This document shows, in pieces, positions 18,262 through 25,070 of a stretch of DNA of 30,126 bases. The notes under the pieces are model-generated. The model made no database searches. It saw only the letters and a program-made list of their open reading frames with translations, and had not been told where the DNA came from. Each line of letters begins with the position of its first letter. Positions within the stretch are counted from its first letter, which is position 1. The stretch comes from Prevotellaceae bacterium UBA5903 (lineage in GTDB: Bacteria; Bacteroidota; Bacteroidia; Bacteroidales; Bacteroidaceae), in contig DJEH01000060.1 of the NCBI GenBank assembly GCA_002431845.1, positions 1-30,126 of the forward strand. The letters run 5' to 3'. A program made the translations under genes and the position numbers.

Positions 18262-19060
18262 CTTTTCTTTTATTGTTTCTTCAATGAAACACATAAAAGT
18301 GGATAGACCTAACAAAGTGACCAATGGAACGTTGTCAGGACACGCTGCCGGTGAACCATTTGAAAAATGTGTATACCATATATTAAAAGACAAATATCCC
18401 AAATGCATTTTCAAGCAATATGAGTATTTAAACGACATTTTCTTGAAGCATCCCAAGTATATAACAGTTGAGCAACGATATGCTTTATTTAATTCGCCAA
18501 CAGCTTTATTCTTGTTCAGTCGTGGTGACAAGGCTACGAAAGAGTGGAGTCCACAAAACATCTTTGAGGAGAAGCAAAATGATACGGCAGACATAGTGTT
18601 TTATCAAAATGGCTTTTATGATATCATAGATGTCAAGACGCGAAATATGAGTAAAACGGCTATGCCTCCTAACATTATATCTGCTTATAAATTGGCAAAG
18701 ATGTGTGCAAACATGATTGATAATGAAGAGTATGATAATATCAACATAGACTATGTAGAGGTTGATTGGATAGAGCATAAAAACAAACTTGAATGCATAA
18801 ATGCTCATCATGCAGCTTTGTTTAAGGCACATCCAGAGGAGTTATACATTAATTGGACTGCAGCTATGCAAATACAATTCCATGTTTGCGATTTAGACCA
18901 GTCATGGAGTGGAACTAAAGAACAGTGGGCAAGGCATTATTTAAAGGTATTTGTTGATAGTGCTGAACGCAGATGCGAAAGAATGCGTGAGATGTATATT
19001 ACTCCTTTTTTAAAATATATAACACATACTTACCACACAAATAAGAGTTACATAAAATGA
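18248..19060 (+). CDS. Type II restriction endonuclease, HincII homologue
   Basis: A 270-aa endonuclease that I recognise as a close relative of HincII, which cuts GTY^RAC to blunt ends. Shared blocks include GTLSGHAAGEPFEK (27-40), FKQYEYLND (55-63), EEKQNDTAD (107-115) and INWTAAMQIQFHV. The PD-(D/E)xK-type active site is intact: Asp115, then Asp128-Val-Lys130, each one residue from the HincII positions 114, 127 and 129. The start at 18248 matches the HincII N-terminal length, so translation begins 14 bp inside the methylase gene, which favours coupling of modification and restriction. The gene is AT-rich like the methylase. Its TGA overlaps the ATG of the CotH leader reading frame. The call rests on remembered family sequence, not a search. 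Confidence 0.93.
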   Translation: MNNIDFSFIVSSMKHIKVDRPNKVTNGTLSGHAAGEPFEKCVYHILKDKYPKCIFKQYEYLNDIFLKHPKYITVEQRYALFNSPTALFLFSRGDKATKEWSPQNIFEEKQNDTADIVFYQNGFYDIIDVKTRNMSKTAMPPNIISAYKLAKMCANMIDNEEYDNINIDYVEVDWIEHKNKLECINAHHAALFKAHPEELYINWTAAMQIQFHVCDLDQSWSGTKEQWARHYLKVFVDSAERRCERMREMYITPFLKYITHTYHTNKSYIK

Positions 19061-19155
19061 AATTAAAACACTTTGCTTTAAGCATTATTGCAGCATTATT
19101 GCAGCTTATCTGTGCAATGGAATTACCCCTTCTAATGCGCATGCTGCTGAACTAA
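19057..19155 (+). pseudogene. Frameshifted signal-peptide fragment of the CotH-like gene
   Basis: An ATG at 19057, overlapping the endonuclease stop as ATGA, opens a 32-codon frame that begins MKLKHFALSIIAALLQLICA, a good signal-peptide start, then stops at 19153-19155. The CotH body follows in another frame. The leader contains an exact 11-bp tandem duplication (19081-19102). Removing one copy yields a reading with SNAHAAEL, a signal-peptidase-like site, but one further single-base change near 19149-19151 is still needed to enter the body frame (TNEKEPATFLPV). So two lesions separate the leader from the body. Confidence 0.6.
19081..19102 (+). repeat. 11-bp tandem duplication in the CotH leader
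   Basis: AGCATTATTGC occurs twice in direct succession (19081-19091 and 19092-19102), followed by AGC. Eleven is not a multiple of three, so the extra copy shifts the reading frame. It could be slippage, possibly reversible, or an assembly error. Confidence 0.85.
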
Positions 19156-19183
19156 CGAGAAGGAACCTGCAACTTTTCTACCT

Positions 19184-20554
19184 GTGATGAAAATCACCAT
19201 AGATGGGGCAATAACTAAGGAAATGGATTATACCAACGGCACTATGCAACTTACCGACGAGAGTGGACATGTGGTGGCTCTCAAGGCAAAGTTTCGTACG
19301 CGTGGTGCTACGGCAAGACAGTACTTAATGAAACCATCGCTCAATATGAAGTTGCGCACAGACGATTATTCGTCTTCGCAAGACTCTATGCTACTTGGCA
19401 TACGTTCAATATCAAAATGGATACTTGATGCAATGGCTATAGACCGCATCTGTATGCGCAATCGCGTGGCAATGGATGTATGGAATGCCTATTCGCATTT
19501 GCCATACAATACCGATTTTGGCGCACGTAGCGGTACAAGCGGACGTTTCATTGAGGTATATATCAATGATGAGTATAAAGGCATTTATTGCTTGAGCGAC
19601 ATGATTAATCGCAAGTTGCTGCAACTTAAAAAGTATGACGAGGTTAAAGGGCGTGTTCGTGGTGTGCTTTATAAAAGCGGAACAGAGGACATTGCTGACC
19701 AAAACAACCGTAACTTTACCGATGATTGGTCTGCCGCAACTATTTCGTGGCACAATGCTTGGGAACTTAAAGAGCCCGACGACCATCTTTGTCAGGAGGC
19801 TTGGCAACCACTTATCGACCTTTACGACAACCATAATAGCTATGCAGATGTCAAGAAATATTTCTTTCTTGACAATTTGGTAGACTATCAGCTTCATGTT
19901 ATGGCTTTTGGTATTCAAGATAATTGGGGCAATAAAAACCATTTCTTTTCTATACGCAACATGCAGAAGGACATTGATGATGCTGATCCTACCGAAGCTG
20001 CACGTCGTAAATGTATTGTTTCGCCTTGGGATCTTGATGTTGCACTTGGTGGTAAATATAATGGTACAGCCTACGATGGCAAGGGATATACCGAATGGGT
20101 ACCGCGCGATATTGTAAAGAATGGAGGCTTCTATCCCTTTAGCATTTGCCAAGGACAAGCAGAGTATAAGCAGATGCTCAAGGCGCGTTGGGAGGTGCTA
20201 CGCAATGGTGCTTTGTCAAAAGATAGCATCAACCATAGACTTGAGACTTACCGCGATTTGTTTGTTAATAGTGGCGCATGGCAACGCATGGTAAGTCATT
20301 ATAAAACGCAGACAACTAAGCCCTTGTATGTAGAGGACCTTGCAAAAGAAATTAGCTATATTGAAAATTGGTATGCACAACAATATGCGCTTATGGACAC
20401 ATATTTTGGCGTAAACACTGCTATTAACAATGTTGTTATAGACAATGAGAATGCTTGTGATGATGCAATCTATTCATTAGAGGGTATACGCCTTGACCAT
20501 GCACCTGAAAAAGGACTTTACATTCAAGGTGGAAAGGTTAAGATTAAGCGATAA
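19184..20554 (+). CDS. CotH kinase family protein (leader disrupted)
   Basis: A 456-residue body of a CotH-type protein, a divergent protein-kinase-like family found in spore coats and in many secreted proteins of Bacteroidota. The family pattern is clear: the entry strand PVMKITIDG, the KFRTRGATARQYLMKPSLNMKL block, FIEVYINDEYKGIYCLSD, VDYQLHVMAFGIQDNWGNKN, and VSPWDLDVALG. The C-terminus (IYSLEGIRL, then KGLYIQGGKVKIKR) resembles the short sorting-like tails of Prevotella secreted proteins. The marked start is GTG/ATG at 19184/19187, directly at the domain edge, so as encoded it lacks a signal peptide; the frame is closed by a stop at 19148-19150. The gene is either inactive, expressed in the cytoplasm, or rescued by frameshifting. 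A terminator follows at 20626. Confidence 0.8.
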   Translation: MMKITIDGAITKEMDYTNGTMQLTDESGHVVALKAKFRTRGATARQYLMKPSLNMKLRTDDYSSSQDSMLLGIRSISKWILDAMAIDRICMRNRVAMDVWNAYSHLPYNTDFGARSGTSGRFIEVYINDEYKGIYCLSDMINRKLLQLKKYDEVKGRVRGVLYKSGTEDIADQNNRNFTDDWSAATISWHNAWELKEPDDHLCQEAWQPLIDLYDNHNSYADVKKYFFLDNLVDYQLHVMAFGIQDNWGNKNHFFSIRNMQKDIDDADPTEAARRKCIVSPWDLDVALGGKYNGTAYDGKGYTEWVPRDIVKNGGFYPFSICQGQAEYKQMLKARWEVLRNGALSKDSINHRLETYRDLFVNSGAWQRMVSHYKTQTTKPLYVEDLAKEISYIENWYAQQYALMDTYFGVNTAINNVVIDNENACDDAIYSLEGIRLDHAPEKGLYIQGGKVKIKR

Positions 20555-20625
20555 ACATTAGATATAGAGGGGCTTACCTTTAATGCCATCTTTTGTAAAT
20601 TTTGCAATATAACCAACTAAAAAAG

Positions 20626-20668
20626 TGCGTCTTATGACTCTGCTTAATGTAGAGAGTCATAAGACGCA
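20626..20668. terminator. Bidirectional terminator after the CotH-like gene
   Basis: A perfect 16-bp stem joins TGCGTCTTATGACTCT (20626-20641) and 20653-20668 with an 11-nt loop, an A-run on the left and a T-rich stretch on the right. It lies between the convergent CotH-like and small-peptide genes. Confidence 0.88.
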
Positions 20669-20709
20669 TTGTTGTTATATAAATCTTTAAAAGTATAAAA
20701 ACGCTTTTT

Positions 20710-20883
20710 TTAATCCTCGTCGTCGGCAGTCCAATTGTCTGAACTCCAACCTTGACCATTTGAGAGTACTTGGTCTTCGCTTGTAACAGTGCTATCGCCA
20801 CCAATGGCAAGGCTTTGAGCCATCATGCCTTCGCTGGCAAAGTTGATAATGGTTGATGAGGGCTTAGAATATGTTTTCTTCAT
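20710..20883 (-). CDS. 57-aa small peptide, Prevotella-type, function unknown
   Basis: From the ATG at 20881-20883 the product begins MKKTYSKPSSTIINFASEGM and ends GWSSDNWTADDED. The MKK-(T/E)Y-xKP opening is seen on many short Bacteroidales proteins. There is no hydrophobic signal segment, and the C-terminal half is Gly/Ser/Asp-rich and acidic. A longer in-frame start 96 bp upstream is unlikely because that part is AT-rich and crosses a hairpin. The gene follows the 805-aa secreted protein on the same strand, separated by the 20943-20989 hairpin. It could be a ribosomal peptide precursor or a small partner protein, but no modification enzyme is nearby. The gene call is fairly good; the function is unknown. 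Confidence 0.65.
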   Translation of the reverse strand: MKKTYSKPSSTIINFASEGMMAQSLAIGGDSTVTSEDQVLSNGQGWSSDNWTADDED

Positions 20884-20942
20884 GGTGTGTTCGTTTTTTA
20901 TGTAATGAGTATATGTTATATGCTTATTGAATGTAAAATAAG

Positions 20943-20989
20943 GTTTGGTTGCAATGGTGATGATAGTTGCATCGTCCATGCAACCAAAC
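20943..20989. terminator. Hairpin after the 805-aa secreted protein gene
   Basis: The arms GTTTGGTTGCA (20943-20953) and TGCAACCAAAC (20979-20989) are perfect complements around a 25-nt loop. On the minus strand it is followed by CCTTATTTTAC. It starts 13 bp after the stop of the 21003-23420 gene. It may end that transcript or reduce read-through into the small peptide gene. Confidence 0.65.
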
Positions 20990-21002
20990 TCTTATGTATT
21001 TT

Positions 21003-23420
21003 TTACTTTATGAAAACCTTCTTACCATTGTTAGTAACGAAGATGCCGTTAGATGGGTAGAGCACGCGACGGCCTTGGAGGTCGAAGTATTGAGTGCTTT
21101 CAGTCTTACCAACAACTGCGCTATTTACGCTAGTAGTAGTGCCACCAAAGTGGAAAGCAAGTGCATTACCCTCGGCCGAAGCAACCTCTGTTGCAGCAAG
21201 GAATGCCTTGTTAGCAGGAACAGTGGTGAGTTCGCTCTTCAAGAGTGCAGCTTGACCATCGCTGTTCTTTGCAAGTACGTAAGTGTCGTTAGCTTCAAAG
21301 CCTTCGCGCTTAGCGGTAGTAGCAGAGAGTTTGTTGCCAGAGATAGTCTTATCGCTAGTAGAGATTTCGAAGTTGGCAGTAGTTGCACCTTCGTGGTAGA
21401 TAATTGCACCTGTGTTGGCAGGGATAATGCCACCTTCGATTTCGGTGAGTTCAAGTGATCCGTTGTCAGTAGAAGTACCGATAAATGCTTTAACACCCTC
21501 GGGGATAGTTACTGCAAATGGGAAACCTACTGTAGCGTAGTTGCTTTCGCCAATAGCTACGGGGATGGTAGTTACCTTCTTAATTTTCCACCAGCTACCT
21601 TTGTCAGCATCGTGGTTGCCCTGATAGTCGGCTACGATGGTGTTTTGGTCGCCTTGGAAAGCGTTGAGGCGGTGGTCACCGCTCTTGAGGATGAAATCAA
21701 CCTTAGAGTCGAGTTGTTGGAAAGTGATGGCACCTGCCGAAGCTGTATCAACATCTGTAACGCCTACTTTTACCTCAGAAATAGCGCTAAGTCCGCGGCC
21801 TGTGTTGGCATTGATAACCTTGTAACCACCTTCGCCATTGGGTTCAAACTTCCAAAGTTGTGGCACGATAGCATCGTTCTTAGTTGTACGATTAAGTGTT
21901 TTAGCTTCGGTTGCCTTACCATCTTTGCCTACAGTAACGCTTTCGGTAGAGATGTAGGCTTTGTTGATGCTATTACTACTGATGATTTGGTAGTAAGCAT
22001 TGATGTCGGGAGTTGTAGAACTTGGTGTATTGGTCAAGGCATTTAGAGCTTGGTTAATAGCCTTGTAGTTCTCAATAGTTGTGGCACTTGCGGCGTCAGC
22101 TGCAATCTTAGCAACCTCGGTAGCACTATAGTAGTGTCCGAGCAACGATTCGTCGGCTGCTGTTTGTGCAGTTGCTACTTGTGAGCCAATGCTACTTTGT
22201 AATGACTTCAATACGTCTGCTACAACAAAGCGTGAGCCACCATCGGTAGTAGAGTTGCTATGAGCCCAAGTGCCCAAGTTTGATGAACAGTGGTCGCCAA
22301 TGCAATAACTTGTCCCAGGGAGTTTAAGGCTAAAGCCCGAACCATTTTGAATAGCTACAAACTCTGTTGCTTCGTCCTTAGTGACAAAGGTAGTTTTATT
22401 GTTGCTCTCTACAGCCTTGAGGTATTTGCCAGTGAGCTTATTAGCCACCTTTACGCCATAGTTGCTTTCAACAAACTTCCAGTCGGCATCGCCATTCAAT
22501 ATTTGGTCGGTCGATGGGGTGGTGCGCGATGCTACGTTGTCGTTGCTGCTATTAGCTACAAGGTAGTAGCCAGCTTGACGAACGTTCATGGTGTACCATG
22601 TTTCACTATCGTCGGTTGAGAAAGTGAAAGGAATGTTGTCGCCTTTAGTGTAAGCAACCGTGAATGCGTTGTTGGTTTCGCTTATTATCTTGTCCTCGTT
22701 GGTGATTGACAAGTTGTAGTAGAACGACATGTTGGCAGGACGGCTTGGAATAGTAGCTTCTGTTCCTACTAATGCACTCGCTTTCGATGTTGTATGGTCT
22801 GGTAAGTTGTAAGTAACATCTATAACATCGTTCACTTTGTAGAACGCAAATTCTACAACTGTGTGGTTGGCTGTTGTCACACCACCGCCGTCCCATAATG
22901 ACGCATTTGATTCTTTGCCGTCATTGTTGAAGTGTATAAAGCAATGGTCGCTATATTTACCTTCAAGTCCTGTGTCGTAAAGCAAAATGCCATTATCAAG
23001 GACTTCGCCTTGTGCGTCAGAAGGAATTTCAGTATAATAAAAATGGCCTGCATTTCCTTCGGTTGTAGCATTTTTGAAGTTCTGCCCTCTGTCTTTATCA
23101 TGAGGCATATAACCATTCGTACCTACGCATTGCAAGGTAAAGTAACCTGTGTTTTCATCTTTAACGAGTTTGAATACATAGGTTAAATCTGTAGAAGTTG
23201 CAGGGTCGTAGTTAGGAGTCTGACGGAAGGGACGCCCTGTATCGCTTGCATTATGGTGCAAATAACCCGTAACGCCACGTCCGTGGGTCTTCAGCACATA
23301 ATAACCATTAGTAAGTTCAGAGGCTTGTGTAGGTGTTGTGTCTACATCGAATGCTGAAGCTGGGATAGAAAGCATCCACGAGGCTGCAGCAAGCATGAAA
23401 TACGAAGTAATTTTTTTCAT
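21003..23420 (-). CDS. Large secreted protein with RICIN-like modules and C-terminal sorting-like tail
   Basis: An 805-aa protein with a clear signal peptide (cleavage likely after SIPASA, about residue 23). Segments such as NGYYVLKTHGRGVTGYLHHN, GYYLVANSSNDNVASR with NKLTGKYLKAVE, and DINAYYQIISSN with GGYKVINANTGRGLSAIS suggest three beta-trefoil (ricin-type, carbohydrate-binding) modules at roughly 35-190, 280-400 and 475-630. An Ala-rich helical stretch lies between the second and third. A region around 640-770 resembles domains common in Prevotella surface proteins. It ends FDLQGRRVLYPSNG then NNGKKVFIK, like the short tails of T9SS or surface cargo. No catalytic site is visible. Likely role: surface or secreted glycan binding, by inference. 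The 5' leader is long and palindrome-rich. Confidence 0.8.
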   Translation of the reverse strand: MKKITSYFMLAAASWMLSIPASAFDVDTTPTQASELTNGYYVLKTHGRGVTGYLHHNASDTGRPFRQTPNYDPATSTDLTYVFKLVKDENTGYFTLQCVGTNGYMPHDKDRGQNFKNATTEGNAGHFYYTEIPSDAQGEVLDNGILLYDTGLEGKYSDHCFIHFNNDGKESNASLWDGGGVTTANHTVVEFAFYKVNDVIDVTYNLPDHTTSKASALVGTEATIPSRPANMSFYYNLSITNEDKIISETNNAFTVAYTKGDNIPFTFSTDDSETWYTMNVRQAGYYLVANSSNDNVASRTTPSTDQILNGDADWKFVESNYGVKVANKLTGKYLKAVESNNKTTFVTKDEATEFVAIQNGSGFSLKLPGTSYCIGDHCSSNLGTWAHSNSTTDGGSRFVVADVLKSLQSSIGSQVATAQTAADESLLGHYYSATEVAKIAADAASATTIENYKAINQALNALTNTPSSTTPDINAYYQIISSNSINKAYISTESVTVGKDGKATEAKTLNRTTKNDAIVPQLWKFEPNGEGGYKVINANTGRGLSAISEVKVGVTDVDTASAGAITFQQLDSKVDFILKSGDHRLNAFQGDQNTIVADYQGNHDADKGSWWKIKKVTTIPVAIGESNYATVGFPFAVTIPEGVKAFIGTSTDNGSLELTEIEGGIIPANTGAIIYHEGATTANFEISTSDKTISGNKLSATTAKREGFEANDTYVLAKNSDGQAALLKSELTTVPANKAFLAATEVASAEGNALAFHFGGTTTSVNSAVVGKTESTQYFDLQGRRVLYPSNGIFVTNNGKKVFIK

Positions 23421-23511
23421 ATTGATTAAGGATTAAAGTTTTCTGTTTATTTAAGGAGATAGGTTTAGTTTTTATAATATGTTTTTGATGAAATCAGTTC
23501 TAATATATATG

Positions 23512-23531
23512 GTAATGCATGTATGCATTAC
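23512..23531. promoter_or_regulatory. Palindrome in the 5' leader of the 805-aa protein gene
   Basis: GTAATGCAT (23512-23520) and ATGCATTAC (23523-23531) are perfect inverted repeats around GT. A related GTATGCATTA occurs nearby at 23554-23563. The site lies about 90 bp upstream of the gene start and downstream of the putative promoter, so it may be an operator or an RNA hairpin. Confidence 0.5.
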
Positions 23532-23574
23532 GTACTAAAATTGTGCCAAATGCGTATGCATTAAAATTCATTGG

Positions 23575-23606
23575 CAAATATAAGAATATTTATTTTATTA
23601 TACCAA
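23575..23606 (-). promoter_or_regulatory. Probable promoter of the 805-aa protein gene
   Basis: On the minus strand a -7 box TATATTTG (complement of 23575-23582) is preceded after 21 bp by TTG (23604-23606), close to the Bacteroidota -33/-7 pattern. The predicted transcript would have a 5' leader of about 145 nt containing the 23512-23531 palindrome. Confidence 0.5.
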
Positions 23607-23622
23607 CGAAATGAAACAAAAA

Positions 23623-23678
23623 AGGCTTTACTCTTCTAATTTTGTAATGTCTGATTACATAAATAGTGAGTAAAGCCT
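23623..23678 (-). terminator. Terminator of the cyclophilin gene
   Basis: AGGCTTTACTC (23623-23633) pairs with GAGTAAAGCCT (23668-23678). An inner stem, TGTAAT/ATTACA, fills much of the loop. Read on the minus strand the stem ends in a T-run (CCTTTTTTG), so it fits termination of the minus-strand gene that ends at 23789. Confidence 0.75.
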
Positions 23679-23788
23679 AAATAAAAGTATAAAACAAAGG
23701 GGCGAAATGAAATGGATATGCATAAATACTTTGCATATTTATAGATTATGCATAGGGTGGGGGACTTATCCCTATGGGGTTGTATGCC

Positions 23789-24493
23789 TCACTTCACCAC
23801 AGTGGCCTTAACGATGCGAATGTCGTCGAATGGGCGATCGTGCTCGTCGCGAGCTGCCCACTGAATGAGGTCGGTAACGTCGAAACCCTCAACAACCTCG
23901 CCAAACACGGTGTACTGCCCATCGAGATGGGGCGCACCACCAAAGGTGCGATAAATCTCTTTGATGGCAGGGGTGAGGCGCACGCTGTTGCCAGTAACGG
24001 AGTCGAGGCGTTGTTGTACCTTGTCGAGCATGTCGGTGGTAAAAATTTGTCCTGTAACGATGTAGAATTGTGAGCAAGATGAGCGGCGCTCAGGGTTTTG
24101 CTCATCACTCTCGCGTGCGGCAGCCAATGCGCCACGACGATGAAAATGTTGTGGAAAGCGGATTTCGGCGGGCAACGTGTAAGGTTCGGGCGAGTCGCCA
24201 AGCAACTTGCCCTCAGAAGCATTGCGACTTGCAGAGTCGCCAGCTTGAATCATAAAGTCGGGGATAATGCGGTGAAAGAGCAATCCGTCGTAAAAACCCT
24301 CGCGCACCAGTTTTAAAAAGTTGTCGCGATGAATGGGAGTGTCGTTAAATAGTTTTACGCGGATGTTGCCTTTGGTGGTTTCGAGCATTACCTCGTGCTC
24401 AATGCTGTCGGCTGGTAGTTGTTGCGAAAAACAAGGCGCAATGTTGCCAACAATGCAGCATGCTGCCAATATTGTTTTCTTCAGAAAGTTCAT
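23789..24493 (-). CDS. Peptidyl-prolyl cis-trans isomerase, cyclophilin type, exported
   Basis: A 234-aa foldase that isomerises Xaa-Pro bonds in exported proteins. From the ATG at 24491-24493 it starts with a signal peptide ending CFSQ. An earlier in-frame start would add 25 polar residues and is unlikely. An LAAC stretch inside the signal could be read as a lipobox, but it leaves too short a hydrophobic core. The cyclophilin core begins VMLETTKGNIRVKLF; the catalytic region FHRIIPDFMIQAGD has Arg75 in FHR, with SQFYIVTG and TVFGEVVEGFDVTDLI later. An insertion between QFYI and the FGEV segment is typical of bacterial secreted cyclophilins. It ends at the 23623-23678 terminator and appears monocistronic. 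Confidence 0.94.
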   Translation of the reverse strand: MNFLKKTILAACCIVGNIAPCFSQQLPADSIEHEVMLETTKGNIRVKLFNDTPIHRDNFLKLVREGFYDGLLFHRIIPDFMIQAGDSASRNASEGKLLGDSPEPYTLPAEIRFPQHFHRRGALAAARESDEQNPERRSSCSQFYIVTGQIFTTDMLDKVQQRLDSVTGNSVRLTPAIKEIYRTFGGAPHLDGQYTVFGEVVEGFDVTDLIQWAARDEHDRPFDDIRIVKATVVK

Positions 24494-24700
24494 GTTCTTA
24501 TAATGTTGTTTTTGTTGTTGCAAGTTGTGCATCCTAATGCTCATGAGTGCGTTCGTTTTCATCAGCAATTAGTTTGCCCCAATTTATTGAAATAATGAGC
24601 AAATATGCTTAATATGCTGATAATCAATGCGTTGTGCTTGCTTGTGGCACTAATTTCAGCCTTTTAAATGCTCAAAAAGCACTTATTTAGAGCTTAAAAT

Positions 24701-24807
24701 ACGTATCCTTACACCACAAGGATACGTATCCTTACCCCCTAAGGATACGTATTCTTACTACCTAAGGATACGTATTCAGTTAGTGTAAGGATACGTATCC
24801 TTACACT
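24701..24807. repeat. Palindrome array with exact 23-bp period
   Basis: ACGTAT begins at 24701, 24724, 24747, 24770 and 24793, each 23 bp apart. The last four sit in palindromes based on AAGGATACGTATCCTT (some arms have TATTC), and the first is a right half only. The final unit extends to a perfect 26-bp palindrome (24782-24807). Linkers between palindromes vary (ACACCAC, ACCCCCT, ACTACCT), so selection or copying acts on the palindrome and the spacing. It is not a CRISPR: units are short and palindromic with 5-7-bp linkers. Role unknown; possibilities are a cooperative protein-binding array or a mobile-element-derived repeat. Confidence 0.85.
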
Positions 24808-24839
24808 GCCATCATGGTCTTGAGTCCTCAAAAAGCTCC

Positions 24840-24861
24840 AAATGTTAAAATTTTAACATTT
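24840..24861. repeat. 22-bp perfect AT-rich palindrome
   Basis: AAATGTTAAAA followed at once by its reverse complement TTTTAACATTT, with no loop. It lies 33 bp after the 23-bp-period array. It could be a protein-binding site; a hairpin is also possible but would be weak. Confidence 0.7.
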
Positions 24862-24938
24862 ATCTGAGAGGTTGAGAATGTCAATAAAAGTTACCAAAAT
24901 GTTCAAACGAAGAGAGCATTTTGTACTCCAGATGGAGG

Positions 24939-25038
24939 GCCCTTATCCTATGTGTTATGTTGTCCCTTCGGGACTTGAACTTTTAGAAAATTCCTGTAAG
25001 AATTACCTTATATAGGGGATATGGGCTTGTTCCTATGG
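24939..25038. repeat. Degraded copy (C) of the transposase-flanking repeat
   Basis: The stretch starting CCCTTATCCTATG, with TTGTCCCTTCGGGACTT and later TTCCTGTAAG, TATATAGGGGATATGGGCTTG, matches the order of blocks in the repeat at 25684-25839. It lies on the other side of the transposase gene, with many substitutions. Confidence 0.65.
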
Positions 25039-25070
25039 CGCTTGTTTATGATTATTGAATTGAGCATGTT

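Larger units (their letters stand above)
24494..25070. other. Gene-free region between cyclophilin and transposase genes
   Basis: 577 bp with no convincing gene on either strand. It contains the cyclophilin upstream region, the 23-bp-period palindrome array (24701-24807), a 22-bp AT-rich palindrome (24840-24861), and a degraded copy of the transposase-flanking repeat (about 24939-25038). I cannot mark a confident promoter for the cyclophilin. Confidence 0.7.

Noticed and set aside
23774..24316. Plus-strand and alternative minus-strand open frames over the cyclophilin gene
   Set aside because: They overlap a gene with clear cyclophilin motifs and have Arg/His/Cys-rich composition typical of shadow frames.
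24701..24807. CRISPR-like array
   Set aside because: Units are 23 bp in total with only 5-7 bp linkers between palindromes, far too short for spacers, and no cas gene is present.
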